Below are positions 27,918 to 39,492 of a stretch of 64,000 nt of DNA, one piece after another. The notes under the pieces were generated by a model that made no database searches, was not told where the DNA came from, and saw nothing but the letters and a program-made list of their open reading frames with translations. This stretch comes from Mycolicibacterium cosmeticum. GTDB taxonomy: Bacteria; Actinomycetota; Actinomycetes; Mycobacteriales; Mycobacteriaceae. Each line of letters begins with the position of its first letter. The stretch's first letter is position 1. Made by a program: the position numbers and the translations under genes. The stretch covers positions 310,001 to 374,000 of the forward strand of contig NZ_CCBB010000002.1 in the NCBI RefSeq assembly GCF_000613185.1, given 5' to 3'.

Positions 27918-28631
27918 TCACTTCAGCACGTTCACCGCGCGGGCGATCACCAGCGCCACCGTCGACATCGACACCAGCGCCTGCACCGTCATGAGCATCT
28001 TGGCCCAGCGGGCCAGTGGCATGGTGTCGGTCGGGGAGAAGGCCACCACATTGGTGAAGCTGACGTAGAGATAGTCGACGAAGGTCGGGCGCCAGCCGGG
28101 TGCGGCGGTGTTCGGGTCCGTCATCTGCGGGAACAGGAAATCGGGATAGGGCTGCTCGCCGGCGCGCCGAGCGAAGGGTCCACCACGATCCAACTCCCAG
28201 TACCACAGCGCGAAGGCCAGCACGTTGGTGATGAAAATGGCCCCGCCGCTGCCCAGCAGCACGGCCGCGTCGTTGCTGACGTCGCCCGACAGGATCCGGT
28301 AGTCCAGCACCACGGCCGAGGCGGTGTTGTCGACGGTGATGGCGACGGTCAGCGCCAGGCTGCCCCAGCGTGCCGCGGTGGTCCGGCGGGTCAACCGCAG
28401 CGGGTTGATCGCCACCAGCACCACCACCAGCAGCAGTTCCATGACGACCAGCGGCCAGCGGGGCACCACGGTGTAGCGCTCGGGCACCGCGCGTTGCAGG
28501 GCGACGGCCACCAGGATGGCCACCAGCACCGGCAGCCGGTTCTCGGGTTCACCGGGACGCAGCCAGGACGGCACCCGCTGCTCGGCGCGCTTGACGAATG
28601 CCTCGGCCGGCGTCTCCGGATGGGGTTCCAT
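27918..28631 (-). CDS. Membrane protein with channel-like C-terminal segment
   Basis: A 237-residue protein with six hydrophobic segments and a hydrophilic 25-residue N-terminus. The last third, FVDYLYVSFTNVVAFSPTDT followed by MPLARWAKMLMTVQALVSMS, has the layout of a two-helix ion-channel pore. AFSPTDTMP replaces the TVGYGDxxP filter, so it is probably not a potassium channel. The family is widespread in actinobacteria without known role. A minus-strand CACACT at 28643-28638 lies 6 bases before ATG 28631, suggesting a leaderless start. Confidence 0.75.
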   Translation of the reverse strand: MEPHPETPAEAFVKRAEQRVPSWLRPGEPENRLPVLVAILVAVALQRAVPERYTVVPRWPLVVMELLLVVVLVAINPLRLTRRTTAARWGSLALTVAITVDNTASAVVLDYRILSGDVSNDAAVLLGSGGAIFITNVLAFALWYWELDRGGPFARRAGEQPYPDFLFPQMTDPNTAAPGWRPTFVDYLYVSFTNVVAFSPTDTMPLARWAKMLMTVQALVSMSTVALVIARAVNVLK

Positions 28632-28692
28632 CGGCCCAGTGTGGCCGCCCTCGCTGCCTACCCGCTGTAGGTGCGGCGGCGCGCCGCGCCGG

Positions 28693-28887
28693 CTAGCGGC
28701 GGCTGGTGGTGGTGCCGAGGACGGCCCAGGTCACGGTGCTGATCGCGGCCGCGCTCAGCACCGCGGCGGGGGCGCTGGCGGTGAGCACCCCGACGACGAT
28801 CAGCGCGAGCGCGCCGACGATGAGCGCGATCACCTTGTACGTCGGCCACGGGACCCCGGCAATCCGCACTTCGGTTGGCGTGGTCAT
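28693..28887 (-). CDS. 64-residue membrane protein, unknown
   Basis: A small protein with two hydrophobic segments (YKVIALIVGALALIVVGVL and AAVLSAAAISTVTWAVL) and short polar ends. The ATG at 28887 is chosen over upstream codons because TATCGT lies exactly 6 bases before it. It is divergent from ilvA with about 100 bases between starts. I recognise no family. Confidence 0.6.
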   Translation of the reverse strand: MTTPTEVRIAGVPWPTYKVIALIVGALALIVVGVLTASAPAAVLSAAAISTVTWAVLGTTTSRR

Positions 28888-28893
28888 GAAGCA

Positions 28894-28899
28894 ACGATA
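28894..28899 (-). promoter_or_regulatory. -10 hexamer TATCGT of the 64-aa membrane protein
   Basis: TATCGT (minus strand) fits TANNNT and lies 6 bases before ATG 28887. Confidence 0.5.
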
Positions 28900-28986
28900 G
28901 CGCGTAACCCAGAGTTCGGACAACCGAAACTCGGGTCGCGGCGCCCAGTTTTTCGCCGTGCGCACCGATGGTGGCACCATGAAGCG

Positions 28987-30279
28987 GTGTCTGCCGAACT
29001 GAGCCAGGATCCCCGAAGGACGCAGCTGACCTCACCCGTCTGCGCTGCCGATATCGACGAGGCCGCTCAGCGAATTTCCGGCGTGGTCAGCGCCAGCCCG
29101 CTGCAGTTCAGCGAACGGCTGTCCACACTGACCGGCGCCCAGGTGTACCTCAAGCGCGAGGACCTGCAGACGGTGCGGTCCTACAAGCTGCGCGGTGCCT
29201 ACAACCTGCTCATGCAGCTGTCCCCGGAGGAGCTGGCGGCCGGGGTGGTGTGCTCCTCGGCCGGCAACCACGCCCAGGGATTCGCGCTGGCCTGCCGTTC
29301 GATGGGAGTGCACGGCCGGGTGTACGTCCCGGCGAAGACCCCCAAGCAGAAGCGGGACCGGATCCGCTATCACGGACGTGAGTTCATCGAGGTCATCGTC
29401 GGCGGCAAGACCTACGACCTGGCGGCCGAGGCGGCCCTGGAGGATGTCGCCAGGACCGGCGCCACGCTGGTCCCGCCGTACGACGACCCGCGCACCATCG
29501 CCGGCCAGGGCACCATCGCCGTCGAGATCCTCGACCAGTTGGCGGCCGAACCCGATCTGGTCATCGTGCCGGTGGGCGGGGGCGGGTGCGTCTCGGGTAT
29601 CACGACGTACCTGTCGGAGCGCACCGCGGGCACCGCGGTGCTCGGTGTGGAACCCGCCGGTGCCGCCTCCATGATGGCCGCGCTGGCCGCCGGTGGTCCG
29701 GTGACCCTCGAGCACGTCGACCAGTTCGTCGACGGCGCCGCGGTGGCCAGGGCCGGCGTCCACACCTACGCGGCGCTGGCCGCCGCCGGGGACATGGTGT
29801 CGATCACCGCCGTCGACGAGGGCGCGGTGTGCACCGCGATGCTCGACCTCTACCAGAACGAGGGGATCATCGCCGAGCCCGCCGGTGCGCTGTCGGTGGC
29901 CGCGCTGCGCGAGACCGATATCGAGCCGGGGTCGACGGTGGTGTGCATCGTCTCGGGCGGCAACAACGACGTGTCCCGCTATGGCGAGGTGCTCGAGCGC
30001 TCCCTGGTCCATCTGGGCTTGAAGCACTATTTCTTGGTCGACTTCCCGCAGGAGCCGGGCTCGCTGCGCCGCTTCCTGGACGGCGTGCTCGGCCCCAACG
30101 ACGACATCACCCTGTTCGAGTACGTCAAGCGCAACAACCGGGAGACCGGCGAGGCGCTGGTCGGCATCGAACTCGGTTCGGCGTCCGATCTGGACGGCCT
30201 GATGGCACGCATGCACGGCTCGGAATGCCACGTGGAACTGCTGGAGCCGGGCTCGCCGACCTACCGCTACCTGACCTAG
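28987..30279 (+). CDS. ilvA: Threonine dehydratase (biosynthetic)
   Basis: A 430-residue PLP enzyme deaminating threonine to 2-oxobutanoate, the first step of isoleucine synthesis. The catalytic Lys67 is in SYKLRGAYN. SSAGNHAQGFA and GGGGCVSGI form the PLP phosphate site. A C-terminal ACT-like domain (HYFLVDFPQEPGSLRRFLDG) binds isoleucine for feedback inhibition; one such domain is present, as in other mycobacterial IlvA. GTG 28987 gives VSAELSQ, matching the family N-terminus. It overlaps the convergent methyltransferase by four bases at CTAG. Confidence 0.97.
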   Translation: MSAELSQDPRRTQLTSPVCAADIDEAAQRISGVVSASPLQFSERLSTLTGAQVYLKREDLQTVRSYKLRGAYNLLMQLSPEELAAGVVCSSAGNHAQGFALACRSMGVHGRVYVPAKTPKQKRDRIRYHGREFIEVIVGGKTYDLAAEAALEDVARTGATLVPPYDDPRTIAGQGTIAVEILDQLAAEPDLVIVPVGGGGCVSGITTYLSERTAGTAVLGVEPAGAASMMAALAAGGPVTLEHVDQFVDGAAVARAGVHTYAALAAAGDMVSITAVDEGAVCTAMLDLYQNEGIIAEPAGALSVAALRETDIEPGSTVVCIVSGGNNDVSRYGEVLERSLVHLGLKHYFLVDFPQEPGSLRRFLDGVLGPNDDITLFEYVKRNNRETGEALVGIELGSASDLDGLMARMHGSECHVELLEPGSPTYRYLT

Positions 30280-31055
30280 GCGGATTCGTCCTTGCGCAGC
30301 GTGATGCAGGTGAAGGTGTAGCGCAGGTCCATCCGTTTCCAGTGCACCGGGCGTTGGGTGCAGTCCAGGTCCACGTCATGGGTCGGGGTCAGCCCGACGC
30401 CGGCGGCGATATCGAGGGCGTCCAGGATGTCGCCGCGGGTGAAGATCTTCACCGGCACCCCGTAGGCGATCTTGCCGCCGGTGTCCACCGGTTCCGGGAA
30501 GTAGTCCGTCGAGGTGGCCAGCACGCCGCCGGGCCGCAGGATGCGGGCCATCTCGGTGAAGTAGGCGCGCAGGTCGACGCCGTGTTCCACGACGCTCTGG
30601 CAGGCGATACCGGCGAAGGTCTCGTTCGCGAACCGGGTGCGGGTGATGTCGCCGGGCTCGAAGCGGATCGGTCCGCGCCGGAACGGCTTGTCGAACACGA
30701 GGTTGATCCCGGTCAGGTCACGGCGACCGTACAGGTAGAGCGCGGCGAGGATCATCGAATAGGTCTCCGCGCCCGCGTCCAGGATCGGCCCGTCGGTGGA
30801 AAGCATCGCGGCCGTGATGATCTCGGTGTCCCAGTTCTTGGGGCCGTCATTGTGAGCGGGCAGCCCGAGCCGCCGCATGGCGGCCAGCGACTGCTGCCAC
30901 TGCTCGGTCGACTTCAGCGTCGTGCACCAGGACGGCACGGTGATCGGTTCCGTGGGCCGGGAGGCTCCGCTACCGTGTAGCCACAACCGGTATACGGCCT
31001 CAGGTGCGAAAGCCTGCTCGGTGACGCGTTGCAGCAAAGTCGATCCGACGCTCAT
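30276..31055 (-). CDS. Class I SAM-dependent methyltransferase
   Basis: A 259-residue protein with a methyltransferase core. The binding loop GPILDAGAETYSMILAALYL near residue 90 is a variant of the DxGxGxG motif. FAGIACQSVVEHGVDLRAYF and MARILRPGGVLATSTDYFPE follow, the usual motif III region. The substrate is unknown. ATG 31055 has a strong Shine-Dalgarno AAGGGGGA about 8 bases upstream (31064-31071), so it is translated from a leadered message, possibly downstream of treZ (87-base gap). A Cys-rich or lipid-like feature is not seen. Confidence 0.8.
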   Translation of the reverse strand: MSVGSTLLQRVTEQAFAPEAVYRLWLHGSGASRPTEPITVPSWCTTLKSTEQWQQSLAAMRRLGLPAHNDGPKNWDTEIITAAMLSTDGPILDAGAETYSMILAALYLYGRRDLTGINLVFDKPFRRGPIRFEPGDITRTRFANETFAGIACQSVVEHGVDLRAYFTEMARILRPGGVLATSTDYFPEPVDTGGKIAYGVPVKIFTRGDILDALDIAAGVGLTPTHDVDLDCTQRPVHWKRMDLRYTFTCITLRKDESA

Positions 31056-31142
31056 TCGGCAAGTCCCCCTTCGTGTTCCGCGTCACACGGTAACGCAGGG
31101 CGACGTGCCTGTTGGCGGGTTCGTCAATTTCTCCGACGGGGA

Positions 31143-32858
31143 CTATCCGGTGCGCAGCACCGCGAACGAGTGTCCCGGCAGCCGGGTGGCCGACCCGTCC
31201 GGCGCCGGATCGTCGGACGCCAGCACCACGGTTCCGGTCACCGGGACCAGCACCGCTTCGGTGTTCAGATTGCAGACCACCGCAAAAGCACCGCGGTGCA
31301 TGGCGATCCAGCGGCTGTCCTCGTCGTATTCGACGCGCAGATGCGGCAGCCACGGGTCGGCGAAATCGGACTCGTTGCGGCGCAGGCGGATCAGGCCGCG
31401 ATAGATCTCCAGCAGCCGGGCGTGTTCGCCGCTGCGCACCTCGGACCAGTCCAGCTTCGACCGCTCGAACGTCGCCGGGTCCTGCGGGTCGGGGATCTCG
31501 TCGGCGTCCCAGCCGTGCGCGGCGAACTCGGCCTTACGGCCCTCCGCGGTGGCCCGGCCCAATTCCGGCTCCGGGTGCGAGGTGAAGAACTGGAACGGGC
31601 TCGACGATCCCCACTCCTCGCCCATGAACAGCATGGCGGTGTACGGCGAGCCGAGGGCCAGTGCGGCTTTCACCGCCAGCTGGCCGAACGTCAGGTTCTG
31701 CGACGGGCGGTCGCCGACGGCGCGGTTACCGACTTGGTCGTGGGTGAGGGTATAGGCCAGCAGCCGGGTGGCCGGAATGGTGGTGGTGTCCAGCGGGCGG
31801 CCGTGCCGCCGGTGCCGGAACGACGAATAGGTGCCGGCGTGGAAGTAGCCGTGCGTCAGCGTCTGCGCCAGGGTGGCCAGCGATCCGAAATCACCGTAAT
31901 AGCCCTGCCGTTCGCCCGACACCGCGGTGTGGATGGCGTGGTGGATGTCGTCGTCCCATTGGGCGGTCATCCCGAGACCCCCGTGGGCGACCGGGGTGAT
32001 CAACCGAGGGTCGTTGAGGTCGCTCTCGGCGACCAGCGACAGCGGCCGCCCCAGTTCGATTGCCAGCGCCTGCGTTTCGGTGGCCAGCTCCTCCAGGATG
32101 TGAATGGCGGTGGTATCCACCAGGGCGTGCACCGCATCCAGGCGCAGGCCGTCCGCACCGAAATCACGCATCCAGCGCAACGCGCAATCCAGGATGTAGC
32201 GGCGCACCTCGTCGGCGTCGGCGTCGGCGATATTGATCGATTCGCCCCACGGATTGCTGCCGCGCGACAGGTACGGCCCGAACCGGGGCAGGTAGTTCCC
32301 GGACGGCCCGAGGTGATTGAACACCGCGTCGATCAGCACGCCGAGGCCCCTGGCGTGGCAGGCGTCGACGAACCGGAGCAGGCCGTCCGGGCCGCCATAA
32401 GGTTCGTGCACGGCGTACCACAGCACTCCGTCGTATCCCCAGCCGTGCGTGCCGCTGAACGCGTTGACCGGCATCACCTCGACGAAATCGACACCGAGTT
32501 CCACGAGGTGGTCCAGTTTCTCCACGGCCGAATCGAAGGTGCCGCCGGGGGTGAAGGTGCCCAGGTGCAGCTCGTAGATCACCGCGCCCTCGACGGACCG
32601 GCCGGCCCACGGTGCGGGTGCGGCCTGCGGCTGCCACAACGCCGACCGGGCGTGCACACCATCGGGCTGGCGGGCCGAGCGCGGGTCGGGCAGCACCGTC
32701 TCGTCGTCGTCGAGCACGAAGCCGTACCGGGCACCGGGCGCCGCGGGCACGTCGGCGCGCCACCAATCGTCGTCGCCGCGCGTCATCGGGTACCGCGTCC
32801 CGTCGACGTCCAGGCGCACCACCTGGGGGCGCGGGGCCCACACCGCGAAGGAGGTCAT
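31143..32858 (-). CDS. treZ: Maltooligosyltrehalose trehalohydrolase
   Basis: A 571-residue GH13 enzyme that releases trehalose from maltooligosyl-trehalose in the cytoplasm. An N-terminal carbohydrate-binding module (FAVWAPRPQVVRLDVDGTRY) precedes the TIM barrel. The catalytic nucleophile Asp is in GLRLDAVHAL and the acid Glu in LVAESDLND, with the transition-state Asp in AYTLTHDQVGNR. ATG 32858 overlaps the treY stop as ATGA. It is last of the acyltransferase-treX-treY-treZ run, the TreXYZ route from glycogen to trehalose (Rv1562c-Rv1564c order, by recollection). Confidence 0.96.
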   Translation of the reverse strand: MTSFAVWAPRPQVVRLDVDGTRYPMTRGDDDWWRADVPAAPGARYGFVLDDDETVLPDPRSARQPDGVHARSALWQPQAAPAPWAGRSVEGAVIYELHLGTFTPGGTFDSAVEKLDHLVELGVDFVEVMPVNAFSGTHGWGYDGVLWYAVHEPYGGPDGLLRFVDACHARGLGVLIDAVFNHLGPSGNYLPRFGPYLSRGSNPWGESINIADADADEVRRYILDCALRWMRDFGADGLRLDAVHALVDTTAIHILEELATETQALAIELGRPLSLVAESDLNDPRLITPVAHGGLGMTAQWDDDIHHAIHTAVSGERQGYYGDFGSLATLAQTLTHGYFHAGTYSSFRHRRHGRPLDTTTIPATRLLAYTLTHDQVGNRAVGDRPSQNLTFGQLAVKAALALGSPYTAMLFMGEEWGSSSPFQFFTSHPEPELGRATAEGRKAEFAAHGWDADEIPDPQDPATFERSKLDWSEVRSGEHARLLEIYRGLIRLRRNESDFADPWLPHLRVEYDEDSRWIAMHRGAFAVVCNLNTEAVLVPVTGTVVLASDDPAPDGSATRLPGHSFAVLRTG

Positions 32859-35119
32859 GGCAGGCGCTCCAGCAGGGCCACGGGCACCTGCTCGAACAGA
32901 TCGCCGGCCGGCACCGTTCCGGTGAACGTGCGTCCGGATATCCGGTCCGACCAGGAGCCGTCGGGCAGTTCCACGGTGGTGTCCCCCCAACCGGTTTCGT
33001 TCAGCCGGACGGTCCAGCGCGCCACCGCCACCAGCACATCGGACCCGCGCCCGAACGCCAGCACGTGTTCGGCCGCGGAACCGGACGCCGACAGCGGGTG
33101 ATACCCGCCGGCCAGGAAGGTGTCCGGTTTGTCGCGGCGCAGCCGCAGGGCCGCGGCGACCACCCGGATCTTGGGCTCGCTGCCGGCGGCCAAGGCGGCC
33201 CGGCGCGCCGCATAGTCGACGAGGCGACGGTTGTCCGGGTCGACGAGGCTGTCGTCGGGCAACTCGGTGCCCTGATAGACATCGGGGATGCCGGGCACCG
33301 TCAGCGCCAGCAGCTTCTGGCCCAGTGCGTCGCCGGCCGCGTGCGGGTGCACCTGCGCCACCAGGGCGGTCAGTTCGGTGGCCACCGGTCCGTCGATGAT
33401 CGCGTCCAGCCAGGCGTGCACGGCCGCCTCGAAGTCGCTGTCCGGATCGTTCCACGTGGTGTGTGTGGCGGCCTCCCGGATCGCCTTCTCGGTGTAGCCG
33501 TGCAGCCGGGCGCGCAGCTCGTCGGACACCTCACCGTCGACCGGCCATACCCCGAAGATGTTCTGCCACAAGAAGAGTGCGGTGTCCTCGTCGGGGGCCA
33601 GCACGATGTTCGACCAGCGCCGCACCCGGTCGGCCCACAGTGCGGGAATCTGGGACAGCACCCCGATCCGCGCCCGCACGTCCTCGCTGCGCTTGGTGTC
33701 ATGCGTCGACGTGGTGACCATGGCCCGCGGCCACAGCCGCGCCCTGGTCGCCGCGCGCAGGTGGAATTCGGCGGCCGTGACCCCGAACCGGTCGGGCTCG
33801 CCACCCACCTCGTTCAGTGACACCAGGCGGGCGTCCCGGTAGAACAGGCAGTCCTCGACGGATTTCGCCGTCACCGCGCCACACAGCTGCTGCAGCCGCT
33901 TGGCGCCCTCCCCGCCGAGGGCCAGCGATGTCGCCACGAGCTCCAGTGGCTGCACAAGATCGCTTCGCGCAGCGGCGGTTTCGGCTATCGCGACCGGGCC
34001 GACCGTGGCCAGGCCCGGATAGTCGAACCGGTACACCCCGACATGGGTGAGCAACGCGGTGACCGCCTCGGCGAGCAGCGGATGATCGGTGCCGGCCTCG
34101 GCGGCAATGGTGCGCCGCAGCCGGGCCAGCTCGCTGGCCAGCGTCGAGGTCGCGGTGATGGCCTTGAGCTGCCCGGTGGCCTCGGCGGTGTCGCGGTGAT
34201 ACAGGGCGCTCAGCTCCGGCTCCCCGCTGGGGTCGACGAACACCCCGCCGACCTCGCGCAGCGCGTCGTAACCCGTGCTGCCGTCGACCGCAAGGCTGGT
34301 GTCCAGCGGCTCGTCGGGAGCCAGGATCTTCTCGATGACGATCCAGGCGTCCGGCCCCACCAGTGCGCGCAGCCGGGCCAGGTAGTCGGCCGGGTCGGTC
34401 AGGCCGTCCGGGTGGTCGATGCGCAGGCCGTCCACGAGCCCCTCGGTGAACCAGCGCCGCACCTCGGCGTGCGTGGCGGCGAACACGTCGGGGTCTTCCT
34501 GCCGCAGGCCGGCCAGCGAGGTGATGGAGAAGAACCGGCGGTAGCCGCACACATTGGTGCGCCAACCGACCAGCCGGTAGTGCTGGCGGGCGTACACGTC
34601 GGCGGGGGAGCCGTCACCGGTGCCCGGGGCGATCGGCCAGCTCCGGTCGCCGAGGCGAAGGACGTCACCGTCGACGGCGAGACCGTCGACGTCGTCGTCG
34701 GAGCCCAGCACCGGAAGCACCACCCGCCCGTGCGGATCCAGGTCCCAGTCGATGTCGAAGAAGGACGCGTACGCCGAATCCCGGCCGTGTTCGAGCACAT
34801 CCCACCACCACGCGTTCTGTGTGGGATCGTCCACGCCGACGTGATTGGGCACGATGTCGACGACCAGGCCCAGGCCCCGCGCCCTGGCGGCCGCCGAAAG
34901 CCGTTGCAGCCCTTCGGCTCCGCCCAGTGCCGCGGATACTGTCGTCGGGTCGGTGACGTCGTAGCCGTGGGTCGACCCGGCGGCCGCGGTCAGGATGGGG
35001 GACAGGTACAGGTGCGACACCCCGAGGTCGGCCAGATAGTCCAGCAGGCCTTCGGCGTCGGCGAAGGTGAACGAATCAGCGCGCAGCTGAAGGCGATACG
35101 TCGCCAGGACAGGGATCAC
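32855..35119 (-). CDS. treY: Maltooligosyltrehalose synthase
   Basis: A 754-residue GH13 intramolecular transglucosidase that turns the reducing-end alpha-1,4 bond of maltodextrins into the alpha,alpha-1,1 bond of trehalose. ATYRLQLRADSFTFADAEGL and VDIVPNHVGVDDP mark the barrel start. The nucleophile Asp is in GLRIDHPDGLTDP, the acid Glu in WIVIEKIL, and the third Asp in STHDTKRSEDVRARI. GTG 35119 begins the conserved N-terminus, 11 bases after the treX stop, with only a weak ribosome site. The length is close to that of other mycobacterial TreY. Confidence 0.96.
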   Translation of the reverse strand: MIPVLATYRLQLRADSFTFADAEGLLDYLADLGVSHLYLSPILTAAAGSTHGYDVTDPTTVSAALGGAEGLQRLSAAARARGLGLVVDIVPNHVGVDDPTQNAWWWDVLEHGRDSAYASFFDIDWDLDPHGRVVLPVLGSDDDVDGLAVDGDVLRLGDRSWPIAPGTGDGSPADVYARQHYRLVGWRTNVCGYRRFFSITSLAGLRQEDPDVFAATHAEVRRWFTEGLVDGLRIDHPDGLTDPADYLARLRALVGPDAWIVIEKILAPDEPLDTSLAVDGSTGYDALREVGGVFVDPSGEPELSALYHRDTAEATGQLKAITATSTLASELARLRRTIAAEAGTDHPLLAEAVTALLTHVGVYRFDYPGLATVGPVAIAETAAARSDLVQPLELVATSLALGGEGAKRLQQLCGAVTAKSVEDCLFYRDARLVSLNEVGGEPDRFGVTAAEFHLRAATRARLWPRAMVTTSTHDTKRSEDVRARIGVLSQIPALWADRVRRWSNIVLAPDEDTALFLWQNIFGVWPVDGEVSDELRARLHGYTEKAIREAATHTTWNDPDSDFEAAVHAWLDAIIDGPVATELTALVAQVHPHAAGDALGQKLLALTVPGIPDVYQGTELPDDSLVDPDNRRLVDYAARRAALAAGSEPKIRVVAAALRLRRDKPDTFLAGGYHPLSASGSAAEHVLAFGRGSDVLVAVARWTVRLNETGWGDTTVELPDGSWSDRISGRTFTGTVPAGDLFEQVPVALLERLP

Positions 35120-35130
35120 CGGGAGCCCGC

Positions 35131-37260
<2,130 letters not shown>

Positions 37261-37261
37261 G

Positions 37262-39400
37262 TCACCACCACCCCGTCGCGGCCGCCATCTGGCGTCCCAA
37301 CTCGTTCGTCATGGTGCGCATGTAGGTGGTCGATAGATGGTGAGAATCGTGATACATCAACACATTTCCCTCCACAACTCGACACACGTCGGGCCGGCAC
37401 ACGGCGTCGCTCATGTCGAGTGGCTTGAGGTTGGGAAACCTTCCTACGAAATCCAGGGTGGGGTTGTGGTCGGACAGTACCGCAGAGCGCTTCATGCCGC
37501 AGGAGATGGCGTCCCCACCGTCGGCCAGGCAGTCGGCGGCGAAGTACGGTTTGCCGTTGCGCACCAGCCACGGGGTGTCCCGCATCGCCAGCACGTCGAT
37601 CCCGGCGTCGGCGAACTGCTGCCAGATGCCGATGTAGAAGCCGGGCATCACGTCACCGTCCTTGATGTTCCACGGCCGGGTCGAGGTGGTGAACACGTAG
37701 TCGGGATGGTCGGCGAGCAGTTTGGGCATCACCTTCTGGTTCCACTCCCGGCAGTTGGGGTAGGGCCGGTTGTCGCCCATGACGAGGGGGTTCTCCTCGG
37801 TGGTCAGCGGGCAACCCATCTTCAGGTAGGTGACGATCTTGAAGTGGTGCAGCCGGCCGAGCAGGTCCAGCGCGGTGATCCAGTGTTCGGCGTGTGAGCC
37901 GCCGGCCAACGCGACGGTCCGGGTGGCGTCCTTGTCGCCGTAGGTGCAGTTGAGGATGTCGACGCTGTCGAAGTCGGCGATACAGCCGTCGTCGGTGGTT
38001 TCCGGCAGGTCGTTCTTGGCCTCCAGCACGGTGGGCCGCATCGGCAGTTTGGGCACCTTGGCATGGTTGAGCAGCGCCCGCGCGCCCGGGTAGTCGCGGG
38101 CCGAGAGCCCGGACAGTTCCTTGCCGCTGGCCCGCTGCACGGTGACGTGTTCCCGCCAGGTGAACGACGTCGCCGTCAGCGCCACCCCCAGCAGGGTGAC
38201 CACCGAGCCGAGCGCGATCGTCGGGCGGCGCAGCCGGGCGCGCCACGGCACGACCGGGGCGGTGCGGGCCACCGGCGCCCGGTAGCGCAGCGGCGTCTCC
38301 ACATACCGGGTGGTCAGCCAGGCCAGCACCCCGGACACCAGCAGCACGACGGAACCGTCCACCAGGCCGGCGTGCGCGCCGCCGCTGTAGGCCAGCCAGA
38401 AGATCAGCAGTGGCCAGTGCCACAGATACAGCGCGTACGCCATCGACCCCAGCGACACGAACGGCTTGGTGGCCAGCAGCCGGTTGGGTGCGGGCAGCGG
38501 CGCGTCACCGCGGTTGGCCGCCGACAGGATGAACAGCACGGTGGCACCGACGGGCACCAGCGCCCACGGGCCGGGGAACTCCCGCACCCCGTCGATGACG
38601 GCACCGCAACCGACGATCGCGACCAGCGCCACGGTGGCGATCATCGTGCGCAGCCAACTGGGCCAGTGCACCCGCGGCACCAGGGCACCGGCCAGGACGC
38701 CGGCGAGCAGCTCCCAGCCGCGGGCGAAGCTGTTGTAATACGCGGTGGCCTGATCGGTGTTGTGCGCGATGATCGCGTACACGAAGGAGGCGACGGCCAA
38801 CGCCGCGATGAGGACGATGAACGCGGCCCGCAGGTGCCGCCCCAGCCGGTTGCGCAACAGATAAGCGAACCCGAACACCAGCGCCAGGAACGCGATGTAG
38901 AACTGGCCCTGCACCGACATCGACCAGATGTGCTGCAGCGGGCTGACGGCCTCACCGGCGCGGAGGTAGTTGGCGGCGGTGTCGGCCAACTCCCAGTTCT
39001 GGAAGTAGCCCAGGCTTGCCAGGCTCTGGTCAGCAAACGTCTCCCAGCGGGTTTCCGGCTGCACCAGGATGGTCAGCACCGCGGCGGCGGCCAGCACCAC
39101 CACCAGTGCGGGCAGCAGCCGCCGCACCAGCCGGACGACCTCGGGCACCGGCCGCAGCGCCGCGCCGGGCCGCAGCGCCATGCGCAGCAGCCGGCCGCCG
39201 AAGAAGAATCCGGACAGGGCGAGGAACACGTCGACACCACCGGAAACCCGCCCGAACCAGACGTGGAACACCGCCACCAGAGCGATCGCCACCCCGCGCA
39301 ACCCATCCAGGTCGTGCCGGTAGAAACCCGATGTGCGGGTACCCATTTCGGCGCGGTCGGCGGCACCGGAGGCGGTCCGGCTGGTGGTTGGGGTCTTCAT
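37262..39400 (-). CDS. Acyltransferase-3 / SGNH fusion, envelope O-acylation
   Basis: A 712-residue membrane enzyme. Residues 25-420 form an acyltransferase-3 domain of ten or eleven membrane helices with the signature [19 protein letters not shown] (catalytic-type His) near residue 30. Residues 480-712 form an extracytoplasmic SGNH domain: [10 protein letters not shown] (GDSH variant, Ser) and [11 protein letters not shown] (catalytic Asp-His). Such OafA-type fusions move acyl groups to extracytoplasmic sugars. It is immediately followed by treX, as in Rv1565c-treX by recollection, so a trehalose or glucan acceptor is tempting but unproven. A -10 TAGATT (39418-39413) predicts a very short leader before ATG 39400. 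Confidence 0.92.
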   Translation of the reverse strand: MKTPTTSRTASGAADRAEMGTRTSGFYRHDLDGLRGVAIALVAVFHVWFGRVSGGVDVFLALSGFFFGGRLLRMALRPGAALRPVPEVVRLVRRLLPALVVVLAAAAVLTILVQPETRWETFADQSLASLGYFQNWELADTAANYLRAGEAVSPLQHIWSMSVQGQFYIAFLALVFGFAYLLRNRLGRHLRAAFIVLIAALAVASFVYAIIAHNTDQATAYYNSFARGWELLAGVLAGALVPRVHWPSWLRTMIATVALVAIVGCGAVIDGVREFPGPWALVPVGATVLFILSAANRGDAPLPAPNRLLATKPFVSLGSMAYALYLWHWPLLIFWLAYSGGAHAGLVDGSVVLLVSGVLAWLTTRYVETPLRYRAPVARTAPVVPWRARLRRPTIALGSVVTLLGVALTATSFTWREHVTVQRASGKELSGLSARDYPGARALLNHAKVPKLPMRPTVLEAKNDLPETTDDGCIADFDSVDILNCTYGDKDATRTVALAGGSHAEHWITALDLLGRLHHFKIVTYLKMGCPLTTEENPLVMGDNRPYPNCREWNQKVMPKLLADHPDYVFTTSTRPWNIKDGDVMPGFYIGIWQQFADAGIDVLAMRDTPWLVRNGKPYFAADCLADGGDAISCGMKRSAVLSDHNPTLDFVGRFPNLKPLDMSDAVCRPDVCRVVEGNVLMYHDSHHLSTTYMRTMTNELGRQMAAATGWW

Positions 39401-39412
39401 GGTCGGTGACTC

Positions 39413-39418
39413 AATCTA
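39413..39418 (-). promoter_or_regulatory. -10 hexamer TAGATT of the acyltransferase-treXYZ operon
   Basis: TAGATT (minus strand) fits TANNNT and lies 12 bases before ATG 39400, predicting a leader of about five bases. Confidence 0.45.
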
Positions 39419-39478
39419 CCCAAGAACCCTGGATACCTCAGGTCACGGGCGCCGCCGCGTCGTCTGTGAGCAAAGCGA

Positions 39479-39484
39479 TAGTGT
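39479..39484 (+). promoter_or_regulatory. -10 hexamer TAGTGT of bioA
   Basis: TAGTGT fits TANNNT and is followed by 8 bases and then ATG 39493, a predicted leaderless start. No TGAAC-N3-GTTCA box is nearby, unlike bioF and bioB. Confidence 0.55.
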
Positions 39485-39492
39485 CGGATCCC

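Noticed and set aside
30877..32841. Large open frames on both strands around treZ
   Set aside because: Shadows of treZ and the methyltransferase; no motifs and heavy Arg/Pro content.
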